Shown piece after piece: positions 8,049 to 18,022 of a DNA stretch of 64,000 bases. The stretch is from Pseudoprimorskyibacter insulae. GTDB taxonomy: Bacteria; Pseudomonadota; Alphaproteobacteria; Rhodobacterales; Rhodobacteraceae. The stretch's first letter is position 1, and each line of letters starts with the position of its first letter. The position numbers were made by a program, and so were the translations under genes. A model generated the notes under the pieces. The model was not told the origin of the DNA, did no database searches, and saw only the letters and a list, made by a program, of their open reading frames with translations. The stretch lies in contig NZ_OMOJ01000001.1 of the NCBI RefSeq assembly GCF_900302505.1, positions 372,001 to 436,000 on the forward strand, given 5' to 3'.

Positions 8049-11015
8049 TCAGTTCCCTTCGATTGTCAGCGCTTCGTTCACGAGCGCCTCTTGCTGTGCT
8101 TTGTGTTGGCTGGCCAGACCCGTCGCGGGCGAGGCCGAGGTCGCCCGGCCCACATAGACCGGACGGGTGTGTTTCGCTTTGATGCGGCCCAGAACCCATT
8201 CGATGTTGGGTTCGATGAAGGTCCAGGCACCTTGGTTCTTCGGCTCTTCCTGACACCAGACCATTTCGGCCTGACTAAAGCGCTCCAGTTCCTTCACGAC
8301 CGACAGGGCCGGGAACGGGTAGAACTGTTCGACGCGCAGCAGGTAAATGTCGTCGATACCGCGTGCGTCACGTTCTTCCAGCAGGTCATAGTAAACCTTG
8401 CCCGAGCACATCACGACGCGCTTGATCTCTGCATCGGGCTTCAGCTTGGTGTCCGAATGGCCCTTTTCGGCATCGTCCCACAACACGCGGTGGAAGGACG
8501 ACCCAGCGGTGAAATCTTCAACATCCGAGATACACAGCTTGTGACGCAGCAGCGATTTCGGCGTCATCAGAACAAGCGGCTTGCGGAAGCTGCGGTGCAG
8601 CTGACGGCGCAGGATGTGGAAATAGTTCGCCGGGGTCGAGCAGTTGGCCACGATCCAGTTGTCCTGACCGCACATCTGCAAGAACCGCTCAAGACGCGCC
8701 GAGGAGTGTTCCGGGCCCTGACCTTCAAAGCCGTGCGGCAGAAGGCAGACAAGGCCGGACATCCGCAGCCACTTGCTTTCGCCCGAGCTGATGAACTGGT
8801 CGAACATGATTTGCGCGCCGTTGGCGAAGTCGCCGAACTGGGCTTCCCATAGGGTCAGCGCGTTCGGTTCCGCCAGCGAGTAGCCATATTCGAAGCCCAG
8901 CACCGCGTATTCCGACAGCGCCGAGTCGATGACTTCATAACGTGCCTGACCCTCGCGGATGTTGTTCAGCGGATAGTAACGCTCTTCCGTATTTTGATCG
9001 ATCAGGCCCGAGTGACGCTGCGAGAAGGTGCCGCGTGTTGAATCCTGACCTGCCAGACGAACCGGATAGCCTTCGGTCAGCAGCGAGCCGAACGCCATGG
9101 CTTCGGCGGTCGCCCAATCGAAACCTTGACCGGTTTCAAACATCTGCTTGCGGTTATCCAGAAGGCGGCCAACCGTCTTGTGGATCGGGAAACCATCCGG
9201 CGCGGTTGCCAGAGCCGAGCCGATTTCCGTCAGCGTCTTGTCGCTGATCGAGGTTTTGCCGCGCTGGTACTTGCCCTGCTTCTGGCGGTCCAGATGGCTC
9301 CAACGGCCATCCAGCCAGTCGGCTTTGTTCGGTTTATAGGCTTTGCCGGATTCGAATTCTTCGTTCAGGTGCGCCTGGAAGGCGGCCTTCATGTCTTCGA
9401 TTTCGCCTTCCGGGATCAGGCCATCTTGCACCAGACGTTCTGTGTACAGCGACAGGGTCGTTTTGTGGCCCTTGATCTGGTTGTACATGATCGGGTTGGT
9501 GAACATGGGCTCGTCGCCTTCGTTGTGACCGAAGCGGCGATAGCAGAAGATGTCGATGACCGCGTCCTTGCCGAACTTCTGGCGGAACTCGGTCGCGACT
9601 TTTGCGGCGTGAACCACGGCCTCGGGGTCATCCCCGTTGACGTGGAAAATCGGCGCTTCCACCACAAGGGCGTTGTCGGTCGGGTAGGGCGACGACCGCG
9701 AGAAGTGCGGTGCCGTGGTGAACCCGATCTGGTTGTTCACAACGATGTGGATGGTGCCGCCGGTGCGGTGCCCGCGCAGGCCCGACAGCGCAAAACATTC
9801 GGCCACGATGCCCTGACCGGCGAATGCCGCGTCACCGTGCAGCAGGATCGGCAGTACGGCGCGGCGTTCTGCGTCGTTCATCTGGTCCTGCTTGGCGCGG
9901 ACCTTGCCCAGAACAACCGGGTTTACCGCTTCTAGGTGCGACGGGTTGGCCGTCAGCGACAGGTGAACCTTGTTGCCGTCAAATTCGCGGTCCGACGATG
10001 CACCAAGGTGGTACTTCACGTCGCCCGATCCATCGACATCCTCGGGCTTAAAGCTGCCGCCCTGGAATTCGTTGAAGATGGCGCGATAGGGCTTGCCCAT
10101 CACGTTGGCCAGAACGTTCAGGCGGCCACGGTGCGGCATGCCAACGGCGATTTCCTTCACACCCAGCGCCCCGCCGCGCTTGATGATCTGTTCCATCGCC
10201 GGGATCAGGCTTTCGCCGCCGTCCAGACCAAAACGCTTGGTGCCCATGTACTTGACGTGCAAGAATTTTTCGAAGCCCTCGGCCTCAACCATCTTGTTCA
10301 GGATGGCGCGGCGACCCTCACGGGTGAAGCTGATTTCCTTGCCGTAGCCTTCGATCCGCTCTTTCAGCCATGCCGCTTGCTCGGGGTCCGAGATGTGCAT
10401 GTACTGAAGCGCGAAGGTGCCGCAATAGGTGCGCTTTACGATGTCGATGATCTGGCGCAGCGTGGCGATCTGAAGGCCCAGAACGTTGTCGATAAAGATC
10501 GGACGATCCATATCGGCCTCGGTAAAGCCATAGGCTTTGGGGTCCAGTTCGGGGTGCGGTTCGCGGCCATGCAGACCCAGCGGGTCCAGATCGGCGGCCA
10601 GGTGGCCACGGATGCGGTAAGCGCGAATGATCATCAGCGCCCGGATCGAATCCAGAACAGCGCGTTGGATCACCTCATCGGAAACGGTCACGCCTTTTTC
10701 GGCGGCCTTTTCCTTGATCTTCTGACCGGCAGCTTTGGTTTCCTTGACCGGCTCTGCCCATTCCCCCGTCAGGGCCGAGGTCAGCTCATCGCTCGGAACC
10801 GGCGGCCAGTCACGGCGCAGCCACGACGGGCCCTCTGCCTCTTGTTTGACGCTGACTTCGTCGTCACCCAGCTGGCGGAAGAATTCCTGCCATGCTGCAT
10901 CAACCGCGTTCGGGTCCGATGCATAGCGGGCATACATCTGTTCGAGATATTCCGCGTTGTGCCCCTGCATAAAGCTGGAAGCATGGAAGAGGTCGTTTGG
11001 GCTTTGGTCGTTCAT
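8049..11015 (-). CDS. sucA: 2-oxoglutarate dehydrogenase E1 component
   Basis: A 988-residue thiamine diphosphate enzyme that decarboxylates 2-oxoglutarate. Typical segments are the N-terminal [17 protein letters not shown], the [15 protein letters not shown] region, [16 protein letters not shown] (diphosphate/Mg binding), [10 protein letters not shown], and the C-terminal half with [16 protein letters not shown] and [20 protein letters not shown]. The length matches bacterial SucA (about 930-990). The ATG used follows GAGGTGCTATA; the frame is open upstream but lacks family similarity. It is in an operon with sucB 5 bp downstream and with a lipoprotein gene and sucCD upstream. Confidence 0.96.
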   Translation of the reverse strand: MNDQSPNDLFHASSFMQGHNAEYLEQMYARYASDPNAVDAAWQEFFRQLGDDEVSVKQEAEGPSWLRRDWPPVPSDELTSALTGEWAEPVKETKAAGQKIKEKAAEKGVTVSDEVIQRAVLDSIRALMIIRAYRIRGHLAADLDPLGLHGREPHPELDPKAYGFTEADMDRPIFIDNVLGLQIATLRQIIDIVKRTYCGTFALQYMHISDPEQAAWLKERIEGYGKEISFTREGRRAILNKMVEAEGFEKFLHVKYMGTKRFGLDGGESLIPAMEQIIKRGGALGVKEIAVGMPHRGRLNVLANVMGKPYRAIFNEFQGGSFKPEDVDGSGDVKYHLGASSDREFDGNKVHLSLTANPSHLEAVNPVVLGKVRAKQDQMNDAERRAVLPILLHGDAAFAGQGIVAECFALSGLRGHRTGGTIHIVVNNQIGFTTAPHFSRSSPYPTDNALVVEAPIFHVNGDDPEAVVHAAKVATEFRQKFGKDAVIDIFCYRRFGHNEGDEPMFTNPIMYNQIKGHKTTLSLYTERLVQDGLIPEGEIEDMKAAFQAHLNEEFESGKAYKPNKADWLDGRWSHLDRQKQGKYQRGKTSISDKTLTEIGSALATAPDGFPIHKTVGRLLDNRKQMFETGQGFDWATAEAMAFGSLLTEGYPVRLAGQDSTRGTFSQRHSGLIDQNTEERYYPLNNIREGQARYEVIDSALSEYAVLGFEYGYSLAEPNALTLWEAQFGDFANGAQIMFDQFISSGESKWLRMSGLVCLLPHGFEGQGPEHSSARLERFLQMCGQDNWIVANCSTPANYFHILRRQLHRSFRKPLVLMTPKSLLRHKLCISDVEDFTAGSSFHRVLWDDAEKGHSDTKLKPDAEIKRVVMCSGKVYYDLLEERDARGIDDIYLLRVEQFYPFPALSVVKELERFSQAEMVWCQEEPKNQGAWTFIEPNIEWVLGRIKAKHTRPVYVGRATSASPATGLASQHKAQQEALVNEALTIEGN

Positions 11016-11044
11016 TATAGCACCTCGGGTTTGCGGGGGGAGGC

Positions 11045-11347
11045 TTAGAAAGTGCAGGGCATCGCAGCGGGATGCTGCGGGCCTGCGGGCTGGGTGCATC
11101 GGGACTGCGATGCAAGATCGTCAGCCGTCGGTGCGGTCGTAAGATTGGTGGTGGCGCGGCTGACACCATAGGCATAGGCGGGCGCGATTTGCGCGCCGTT
11201 CTGCACACGTTGGTCAAATTCAGACTTGGTGATTTCGGACCATTGATTGCCGGATTGGGCAAAATAGACCTTCTGCGTTCCGCCACAAGCGGTCAGCAGG
11301 GATAGCCCGGCAATGACGGTGATCTTGGCCGACCACGTAAACATCAA
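11045..11347 (-). CDS. Small putative lipoprotein within the suc operon
   Basis: A 100-residue frame between sucD and sucA. The first 21 residues form a lipoprotein signal: MMFTWSAKIT, a hydrophobic stretch VIAGLSLLTAC, with the lipobox LTAC/G and Cys21 as the acylated residue. The rest is short and hydrophilic (QSGNQWSEITKSEFDQRVQNG) with no domain I recognise. AAGGACAAG upstream is a good ribosome-binding site, which supports translation. It begins 146 bp after the sucD stop, with a strong hairpin in between, and ends 29 bp before sucA. The lipobox makes it a credible gene; the function is unknown and any link to 2-oxoglutarate metabolism is only positional. Confidence 0.65.
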   Translation of the reverse strand: MMFTWSAKITVIAGLSLLTACGGTQKVYFAQSGNQWSEITKSEFDQRVQNGAQIAPAYAYGVSRATTNLTTAPTADDLASQSRCTQPAGPQHPAAMPCTF

Positions 11348-11431
11348 CTTGTCCTTTTCACCATTTGGCGTCGAAGCGTCAGGAGAGAGACCCAGACAGG
11401 GTGCCTATCGCGAGGCTTCTGGTGCGGCTAG

Positions 11432-11451
11432 GGCCGGGCTTTCGCCCGGCC
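11432..11451 (-). other. Stem-loop between sucD and the lipoprotein gene
   Basis: Perfect 8-bp arms GGCCGGGC and GCCCGGCC with a 4-base loop TTTC. No run of T follows on the minus strand, so a true intrinsic terminator is doubtful. It may instead act as a partial terminator or protect the sucCD part of the message from 3' decay. Confidence 0.55.
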
Positions 11452-11493
11452 ATCGCCATGTCTTGCCTTGCGGGGCCTTGCGGCCAGCCCGTA

Positions 11494-12381
11494 TTAGCCC
11501 AGTTCGATTGCCTTCAGAACGGCCTCGCCCAGTGTGGCGGGGCTGTCTGCAACAACGATGCCAGCCGACTTCATGGCTTCAATCTTGTCCTCGGCGCCGC
11601 CTTTGCCGCCAGCAACGATCGCGCCAGCGTGGCCCATGCGACGTCCCGGAGGGGCGGTGCGGCCAGCGATGAAACCTGCGGTCGGCTTCCAGCGGCCTTT
11701 CTTCTTCTGTTCTTTCAGGAACTCGGCGGCTTCTTCTTCTGCCGAACCACCGATTTCACCGATCATGATGATCGACTGAGTTTCATCATCGTCAAGGAAC
11801 ATGTCCAAAACGTCGATGTGTTCGGTGCCTTTGATCGGGTCACCGCCAATACCGACAGCAGTCGACTGGCCCAGACCGATGTCCGAGGTCTGCTTGACCG
11901 CCTCATAGGTCAGGGTGCCCGAACGCGACACAACGCCAACCGACCCACGCTTGTGGATGTGGCCCGGCATAATGCCGATCTTGCACGCATCAGGGGTGAT
12001 CACGCCGGGGCAGTTCGGGCCGATCAGACGGCTGGTCGAACCTTCGAGGGCGCGCTTGACCTTCATCATGTCCAGCACCGGGATGCCTTCGGTGATGCAA
12101 ACGATCAGTTCCATTTCCGCGTCGATCGCTTCGAGGATCGAGTCAGCCGCGAAGGGCGGCGGAACATAGATCACCGAGGCGTTGGCTTCGGTCACGGCCT
12201 TGGCTTCGTGAACCGAGTTGAACACGGGCAGGCTCAGGTGCGTCTGACCGCCCTTGCCGGGGGTCACACCGCCAACCATTTTGGTGCCGTATGCGATTGC
12301 CTGTTCCGAGTGGAAGGTACCCTGCGAGCCGGTGAAGCCCTGACAGATGACTTTGGTGTTTTCGTCGATAAGAACTGCCAT
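11494..12381 (-). CDS. sucD: Succinyl-CoA synthetase (succinate-CoA ligase) alpha subunit
   Basis: A 295-residue subunit. The N-terminal CoA-binding Rossmann part has [17 protein letters not shown] and GGVTPGKGG; the middle has GPNCPGVI and [10 protein letters not shown]; the C-terminal RRMGHAGAI contains the histidine phosphorylated during catalysis. With SucC it converts succinyl-CoA, Pi and ADP/GDP to succinate, CoA and ATP/GTP. It begins 4 bp after the sucC stop and forms one operon with it. Length and motifs match the family fully. Confidence 0.96.
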   Translation of the reverse strand: MAVLIDENTKVICQGFTGSQGTFHSEQAIAYGTKMVGGVTPGKGGQTHLSLPVFNSVHEAKAVTEANASVIYVPPPFAADSILEAIDAEMELIVCITEGIPVLDMMKVKRALEGSTSRLIGPNCPGVITPDACKIGIMPGHIHKRGSVGVVSRSGTLTYEAVKQTSDIGLGQSTAVGIGGDPIKGTEHIDVLDMFLDDDETQSIIMIGEIGGSAEEEAAEFLKEQKKKGRWKPTAGFIAGRTAPPGRRMGHAGAIVAGGKGGAEDKIEAMKSAGIVVADSPATLGEAVLKAIELG

Positions 12382-12385
12382 TGTC

Positions 12386-13579
12386 TTAGCCCTTCACAGC
12401 TTTCACGATTTTCTCGGCGCCGTCGCTGAGGTTGTCAGCGGCGATGACGTTCAGGCCAGAGGTGTTGATGATCTCTTTGCCTTTTTCCACGTTGGTGCCT
12501 TCAAGGCGCACAACCAGCGGAACCTGCAAGCCGACTTCTTTGACAGCCGAAACCACGCCCTCTGCGATCACGTCGCAGCGCATGATGCCGCCGAAGATGT
12601 TCACCAGGATGCCTTTGACGTTCGGGTCCGAGGTGATGATCTTGAAGGCTTCAGTCACTTTCTCTTTGGTGGCGCCGCCACCAACATCGAGGAAGTTTGC
12701 CGGCTCAGCGCCGTACAGCTTGATGATGTCCATGGTGGCCATCGCCAGACCTGCGCCGTTCACCATACAACCGATTTCACCGTCCAGAGCGATGTAGTTC
12801 AGGTCATACTTCGATGCGGCCAGTTCCTTGGGGTCTTCCTCGGTCTCGTCGCGCAGTTCGGCGACGTCTGCCTGACGATACATGGCGTTGCCATCAAAGC
12901 CCAGCTTGGCGTCCAGAACCTTCAGCTCGTTGCCGGGCATGACGATCAGCGGGTTGATTTCCAGCATCTCCATGTCCTTCTCGGTGAAGGCTTTGTAGAG
13001 GATGCCCATCAGCTTGACGCACTGCTTGACGGCTGCGCCTTCCAGACCCAGCGCAAATGCGATGCGGCGGCCATGGTAGGCCTGGTAACCCGTTGCCGGA
13101 TCAACCGAGAACGACAGGATCTTTTCCGGGGTCGAAGCGGCGACTTCTTCGATGTCCATGCCGCCTTCGGTCGAACAAACGAACGAAATGCGCGACGACT
13201 GACGATCGACCAGAAGGGCCAGATACAGTTCGCGTTCAATGTCCGAACCGTCTTCGATGTAGATGCGGTTGACCTGCTTGCCTGCCGGACCGGTCTGATG
13301 CGTGACCAGCGTGCGGCCCAGCATCTTCTTGGCTTCTGCGGCGGCTTCTTCAACCGACTTGGCAAGACGGACACCGCCTTTTTCACCGGCGTCGGCTTCC
13401 TTGAACGTGCCCTTGCCGCGACCACCTGCGTGGATCTGGGCCTTGACCACCCAAAGCGGGCCGTCCAGTTCCCCTGCGGCGGACTTGGCATCTTCTGCCT
13501 TGAGGACCACGCGGCCATCGGACACCGGAGCGCCGTAGCTGCGCAGCAGGGCTTTCGCCTGATATTCGTGGATGTTCAT
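12386..13579 (-). CDS. sucC: Succinyl-CoA synthetase beta subunit
   Basis: A 397-residue ATP-grasp subunit beginning [16 protein letters not shown], the family's invariable start. The nucleotide-binding half includes [17 protein letters not shown], and the C-terminal half contains [25 protein letters not shown] and [14 protein letters not shown], then [10 protein letters not shown]. It is the first gene after the mdh terminator. A pair of TGTGATCACA boxes lies 111-141 bp upstream of the start, in the same arrangement as upstream of sdhC, so transcription of sucCD-lipoprotein-sucAB probably begins in this 397-bp gap. Confidence 0.96.
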   Translation of the reverse strand: MNIHEYQAKALLRSYGAPVSDGRVVLKAEDAKSAAGELDGPLWVVKAQIHAGGRGKGTFKEADAGEKGGVRLAKSVEEAAAEAKKMLGRTLVTHQTGPAGKQVNRIYIEDGSDIERELYLALLVDRQSSRISFVCSTEGGMDIEEVAASTPEKILSFSVDPATGYQAYHGRRIAFALGLEGAAVKQCVKLMGILYKAFTEKDMEMLEINPLIVMPGNELKVLDAKLGFDGNAMYRQADVAELRDETEEDPKELAASKYDLNYIALDGEIGCMVNGAGLAMATMDIIKLYGAEPANFLDVGGGATKEKVTEAFKIITSDPNVKGILVNIFGGIMRCDVIAEGVVSAVKEVGLQVPLVVRLEGTNVEKGKEIINTSGLNVIAADNLSDGAEKIVKAVKG

Positions 13580-13689
13580 TGGATAAACCGTCCCGTTTTG
13601 CTGCGATTGCGTTGGGTATGACAGGCATACTAATCACTGTTAAACGAATTTTTGACTGACGGTCTTAATTTTACGGGTATTTCGTCATT

Positions 13690-13720
13690 TGTGATCACAG
13701 AATTTTTTGGTGTGATCACA
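13690..13720. promoter_or_regulatory. Tandem TGTGATCACA operator upstream of sucC
   Basis: Two identical 10-bp perfect palindromes TGTGATCACA occupy 13690-13699 and 13711-13720. Start-to-start spacing is 21 bp, two helical turns, so both would face the same side of the DNA. The same pair with the same spacing is found upstream of sdhC (19951-19981). No other copy was noticed in the window's intergenic DNA. The cognate regulator is unknown. The rest of this 397-bp mdh-sucC gap has the mdh terminator at 13931-13956 and AT-rich DNA near sucC; about 200 bp between them shows nothing clear. Confidence 0.7.
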
Positions 13721-13930
13721 AGCGCCTTTCGCTTTGGCATCCGTTTGCGATAACCGATTCGTTTCGCGTCAAGCCTATGGCAGCCATTGGATTCCGATTT
13801 TGGCTGCCGGACCACAGCTTGGAGTTTCCACAGGCAAACATGCCTTTCAGAGTAGCAATTTCGGCCAATCTGACCTGCGGTCGCAAAACGCTGCGGGGAT
13901 AAGCCCATCCCCGCCGGGGCGCTAAAATGA

Positions 13931-13956
13931 AAAGGGCCCGGAGATCCGAGCCCTTT
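13931..13956 (-). terminator. Terminator downstream of mdh
   Basis: Outer arms AAAGGGC and GCCCTTT with an inner CGGA/TCCG pairing. On the minus strand the hairpin runs into TTTTCATTTTA. It separates mdh from sucC transcriptionally. Confidence 0.8.
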
Positions 13957-13976
13957 CCGAAACCTGGTGCCGTGGC

Positions 13977-15050
<1,074 letters not shown>

Positions 15051-15061
15051 CTAACGGTTAG
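15051..15061. promoter_or_regulatory. Palindrome CTAACGGTTAG in the mdh/permease intergenic region
   Basis: Perfect 5-1-5 palindrome CTAAC-G-GTTAG. Related GTTAGCG/GTTAGCA half-sites occur upstream of sdhC (19937-19943 and 20030-20036). The pattern resembles LacI-family half-sites, and an alphaproteobacterial LacI-type regulator of central carbon metabolism (CceR) is known, but this match is only suggestive. Confidence 0.3.
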
Positions 15062-15102
15062 AAAAATGCAACAATCCCAGTGTTTTGCGGAAGGCGGACG
15101 CG

Positions 15103-15849
15103 GTGCTTGATAACGTCACTTTCTTATTGGCGGCCGTTCCAGCGGTGCTGATTGCGGGGATTTCGAAGGGTGGCTTCGGGTCTGGCGCATCATTCGTGTC
15201 GGTGACGATTCTGGCTTTGGTGCTTCCGCCCGCCGCAGCATTGGGTCTGATGTTGCCGCTTTTGATCGTGATGGATCTGACCAGCCTGCGACCCTATTGG
15301 AAGCGTTGGAGCAATCGCGATGCGGTCATTTTGATCTTGGCGTCGGTGCCGGGAATTGTGATCGGCGCGGCGCTGCTTAGCCGGGCTTCGCCGGATGTGG
15401 TGCGGCTGCTGATCGGCGGGATCAGCATTGCCTTCGTCGCCTACCAACTTTGGCCGCGCCGGGCGCAACGGGAGGACAAGCCCTGGCCTGTTTGGGTTGG
15501 TGTTCTGGCGGGCGCTGTGGCGGGGTTTACCAGTTTCATCAGTCATGCAGGCGGGCCGGTGACAGCGGTGTATCTGTTACGTCAAAAGCTGGATAAGACC
15601 ACCTATCAGGCGACGACGGTGATCGTGTTCTTCGCAATCAACCTGTTGAAATTGGGCTTTTACGCGGGCTTGGGCCTATTTTCCCTAAGCGCGGTTGCAG
15701 ACATTGCCCTGCTGGCGCCTGTGGCCATTGCTGGCACTTGGATCGGCGTTAGGGCGCATTTTCTGATGCCCGAACGGTGGTTCTTTGTGCTGACCTATGT
15801 GTTGCTGTTGGCGACAGGGGCCAAACTGATGTTCGATGGGCTGACCTAG
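15103..15849 (+). CDS. TauE/SafE family sulfite/organic-anion exporter-like permease
   Basis: A 248-residue polytopic membrane protein with about eight hydrophobic segments. The N-terminal LLAAVPAVLIAGISKGGFGSG and the mid-protein AGFTSFISHAGGPVTAVYLL repeat are the two duplicated signature regions of the TauE/SafE family. I chose the GTG start because GGAAGG lies 8 bases upstream; a TTG 18 bases earlier is an alternative. Family members export sulfite, sulfoacetate or other small anions, but the substrate here cannot be told. It stands alone, divergent from mdh, and its stop overlaps the stop of the next, opposite-strand gene. Confidence 0.75.
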   Translation: MLDNVTFLLAAVPAVLIAGISKGGFGSGASFVSVTILALVLPPAAALGLMLPLLIVMDLTSLRPYWKRWSNRDAVILILASVPGIVIGAALLSRASPDVVRLLIGGISIAFVAYQLWPRRAQREDKPWPVWVGVLAGAVAGFTSFISHAGGPVTAVYLLRQKLDKTTYQATTVIVFFAINLLKLGFYAGLGLFSLSAVADIALLAPVAIAGTWIGVRAHFLMPERWFFVLTYVLLLATGAKLMFDGLT

Positions 15850-16160
15850 GCGTCCATGTCCATGGTTGCGGCGGTTTTGGCCATCGCCTCATACGATTGT
15901 CCGCTGGCCACAAGACAGGTCATTCCATCGGGCTGCGTGACGGTGATCGTCCAACTGCCGGTGATGTCAGAGGCGAACACCTCCATCATCGAATTGTCAT
16001 GGCCAAGCCCAATCGAACGCCGCGTTTCCCCGTAGGTTTGGGCCAATCGTTCCACAACCTGCGCCCGGTCGGCGCAATTGGTGGTATCGGCGGTGGCCTC
16101 CACTGGCGTGCCGACAAGGGCGCAGGTGGCGATGATCGCGCCGGGTTTCGCAAATGTCAT
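15846..16160 (-). CDS. Small secreted hypothetical protein
   Basis: A 104-residue frame with a plausible signal peptide (MTFAKPGAIIATCALVGTPVEATA, cleavage probably after ATA). The mature protein has two cysteines (TNCADRAQVVERLAQTYGE and DGMTCLVASGQSYE), which could form one disulfide, and a WTITVTQPDG strand. This pattern is seen in many roseobacter periplasmic proteins of unknown role; I recognise no domain. GTGAAGAC upstream gives a fair ribosome-binding site. Its stop overlaps the stop of the permease tail-to-tail within CCTAGG. It is divergent from mcl2. Confidence 0.6.
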   Translation of the reverse strand: MTFAKPGAIIATCALVGTPVEATADTTNCADRAQVVERLAQTYGETRRSIGLGHDNSMMEVFASDITGSWTITVTQPDGMTCLVASGQSYEAMAKTAATMDMDA

Positions 16161-16202
16161 GTCTTCACCCTTCACTGGTGGCGCCCATGGGCGCGGATGG
16201 TG

Positions 16203-16227
16203 GCTGCGGCGCTAAAGTTGCCGCAGC
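16203..16227. promoter_or_regulatory. Inverted repeat GCTGCGGC-N9-GCCGCAGC upstream of mcl2
   Basis: Perfect 8-bp arms with a 9-base spacer in the divergent gap between the small secreted protein and mcl2, about 175 bp before the mcl2 start. Its arms contain the TGCGGC element found in the mcl2/ecm/ccr motif. It could be an operator or simply a hairpin. Confidence 0.35.
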
Positions 16228-16318
16228 GTCATACCCGCCTGAGGTGCAAGAAGGATGCCGGATCAAATGCTGAAAAATGGTTAACGCGGCATTTACCGTA
16301 ATGCCCCATAGGTTTTTT

Positions 16319-16331
16319 CTGCGTTGCGGCA
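16319..16331 (+). promoter_or_regulatory. CTGCGTTGCGGCA motif upstream of mcl2
   Basis: The 13-mer lies 70 bp upstream of the mcl2 ATG and differs at a single position from the copies at 30308-30320 (ecm/PlsB-like gap) and 31912-31924 (ccr leader). It is followed by AAATTT. A candidate binding site for a regulator of the ethylmalonyl-CoA pathway. Confidence 0.5.
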
Positions 16332-16400
16332 AATTTGGGCTTGAAGTTTTCGGGCAAAAATGCCCCTCTCTGCGCAACATTATTACTCGGAGAGACTCAC

Positions 16401-17258
16401 ATGGACATGCGCGCGCGCCCCTATCGCTCGGTTCTCTATATCCCCGGTTCGAAAGAGCGGGCCTTGGAAAAGGCCAAGACGCTGGCCGTGGATGCGATCA
16501 TCTTTGACCTTGAAGATGCGGTTGCCGTCGATGAAAAGCCCGCCGCGCGTGAAACCTTGAAGGCGGCGCTGGCCGCTGGCGGCTATGGCAACCGTGTGCG
16601 CTTGGTGCGCATCAACGGTCTTGATACCGAATGGGGCGAGGCCGACGCCAAAGCCGCCGCCGAGATGGATTGCGACGCCGTTCTGCTGCCCAAGGTCGAA
16701 AGCACCGCGCAGCTTGATGCGCTGGCCGCGTTGATTGGCGACAAACCGATCTGGGCGATGATGGAGACCCCGCGCGGCATCATGAATGCCGCCGCCATCG
16801 CCGCGCATCCGCGCATGGCGGGCTTTGTGATGGGCACCAACGATCTGGCCAAAGAACTGCAATGCCGCTTCCGCGCGGACCGTCTGCCGATGATGACCTC
16901 GCTTCAGTTGTGCCTGCTGGCCGCCAAGGCCGAGGGTATCGTTATCGTCGATGGCGTCTATAACGCATTTAAGGATGACGAGGGCCTGAAAGCCGAATGC
17001 GATCAGGGTCGTGATCTGGGCATGGACGGTAAAACGCTGATCCATCCGGCGCAGGTTGATGTGGCGAACGCCGCCTATGCCCCGACCGATGCCGAAGTTG
17101 ACCTGGCCCGCCGCCAGATCGCCGCGTTCGAGGCCGCCGAGGCCGAAGGGCAGGGCGTGGCCGTTGTCGATGGGAAAATCGTCGAAAACCTACACGTTGT
17201 CACCGCACGAGAGATTCTGGCAAAGTCGGAGGCAATCCAGTCCCTCTCAGCGGAGTAA
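16401..17258 (+). CDS. mcl2: (3S)-malyl-CoA thioesterase (CitE/HpcH-HpaI family)
   Basis: A 285-residue CitE-like TIM-barrel enzyme. Seen in order: RSVLYIPGSKERALEKA, IIFDLEDAVAVDEKPAAR (metal-ligand region), VRINGLDTEWGEAD, VLLPKVES, MMETPRGIMNAAAI (catalytic Glu), GFVMGTNDLAKEL, and the C-terminal GKTLIHPAQVDVANAAY. Malyl-CoA lyase Mcl1 is longer, about 318 residues, and starts differently (RLQPAPPARPNR type), whereas this sequence matches the shorter Rhodobacter Mcl2, which hydrolyses (S)-malyl-CoA to malate and CoA and completes the apparent malate synthase activity. The ATG has GGAGAGAC upstream. It heads an operon with nnrU-like, DUF1737 and mch genes. The HpcH family is broad, so activity is inferred from similarity plus the mch neighbour. 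Confidence 0.85.
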   Translation: MDMRARPYRSVLYIPGSKERALEKAKTLAVDAIIFDLEDAVAVDEKPAARETLKAALAAGGYGNRVRLVRINGLDTEWGEADAKAAAEMDCDAVLLPKVESTAQLDALAALIGDKPIWAMMETPRGIMNAAAIAAHPRMAGFVMGTNDLAKELQCRFRADRLPMMTSLQLCLLAAKAEGIVIVDGVYNAFKDDEGLKAECDQGRDLGMDGKTLIHPAQVDVANAAYAPTDAEVDLARRQIAAFEAAEAEGQGVAVVDGKIVENLHVVTAREILAKSEAIQSLSAE

Positions 17259-17264
17259 GTTCCC

Positions 17265-17813
17265 ATGATTCTTCTTGTCCTTGGCGTGGCCCTGTGGGCC
17301 GCAGCACATCTTTGCAAACGCTTGATGCCCGAACGCCGCGCGGCGATGGGTGACAAGGGCAAGGGAATCGTCGCGCTTGCGCTGGCGGTGTCCATCCTGC
17401 TGATGATCTTCGGCTATCGCTCTGTCGGAGAGATCTTTGTTTGGTCGCCGCCTTCTTTCATGGTCCACATCAACAACACGTTGATGGTGATCGCGCTCTA
17501 CCTGACCAGCCCCGGGCCCAAGAAGGGCGCTTTGTTTTACAAAATGCGCCACCCGATGCTTGCCGGCTTCGGCCTGTGGTGTCTGGCGCACCTGTTGGTG
17601 AATGGCGATCTGGCCTCGATCATCCTGTGGGGCGGTCTGTGGGCTTGGGCGATTGCCTCGGTCAAGATCATCAACGCAGCCGAGCCGAACTGGACACCCG
17701 GCCCGAAAGGCTCGATTTCTAAGGACGCGATGTTCTTTGTCGCCTCGATCGTCCTGTTGGGTGTGATCGGGTTCATCCACGGCCTGATCGGGCCGTCGCC
17801 ATTTCCGGGGTAA
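17265..17813 (+). CDS. NnrU family integral membrane protein
   Basis: A 182-residue protein with five or so hydrophobic segments, beginning MILLVLGVALWAAAHLCKRL. MRHPMLAGFGLWCLAHLLVNGD is the conserved NnrU motif, related to isoprenylcysteine methyltransferase-like membrane domains. NnrU was named from denitrification gene clusters, but many family members lie outside them and the biochemical role is unknown. It starts 6 bp after mcl2 and ends 3 bp before the DUF1737 gene, so it belongs to the mcl2-mch transcription unit. Nothing else in the window relates to nitric oxide metabolism. Confidence 0.8.
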   Translation: MILLVLGVALWAAAHLCKRLMPERRAAMGDKGKGIVALALAVSILLMIFGYRSVGEIFVWSPPSFMVHINNTLMVIALYLTSPGPKKGALFYKMRHPMLAGFGLWCLAHLLVNGDLASIILWGGLWAWAIASVKIINAAEPNWTPGPKGSISKDAMFFVASIVLLGVIGFIHGLIGPSPFPG

Positions 17814-17816
17814 GCC

Positions 17817-18020
17817 ATGAAAGCCTATCGTTTTCTCACCGCCGACGACACGTCGGCCTTCTGTCACAAGGTCACCGAAGCCCTGAACAAAGGCTGGGAA
17901 CTGCATGGCAGCCCGTCCTATGCGTTTGACGCCGCCAATGGTGTGATGCGCTGCGGTCAGGCCGTCGTGAAAGACGCCGAGGGCGAATATACGCCGGAGA
18001 CCAAACTAGGAGTACTCTAA
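17817..18020 (+). CDS. DUF1737 domain protein
   Basis: A 67-residue protein that matches the DUF1737 pattern: MKAYRFLTADDTSAFCHKVTEALNKGWELHGSP, then a Gln/Val-rich end. These single-domain proteins recur in alphaproteobacteria and have no assigned function. The gene is fitted tightly between nnrU-like (3 bp) and mch (2 bp) genes, so its expression is tied to the ethylmalonyl-CoA pathway operon. It could be a small regulatory or stabilising partner, but this is only position-based. Confidence 0.75.
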   Translation: MKAYRFLTADDTSAFCHKVTEALNKGWELHGSPSYAFDAANGVMRCGQAVVKDAEGEYTPETKLGVL

Positions 18021-18022
18021 CC

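Noticed and set aside
6502-8182. Long + strand frames opposite sucB, including an Ala/Thr/Ser-rich one
   Set aside because: They are reverse-strand images of the Ala/Pro linkers and lipoyl domains of sucB.
13690-13720. CRP/FNR sites at the TGTGATCACA boxes
   Set aside because: The CRP site is TGTGA-N6-TCACA and the FNR site TTGAT-N4-ATCAA; here the half-sites abut without a spacer, so neither fits.
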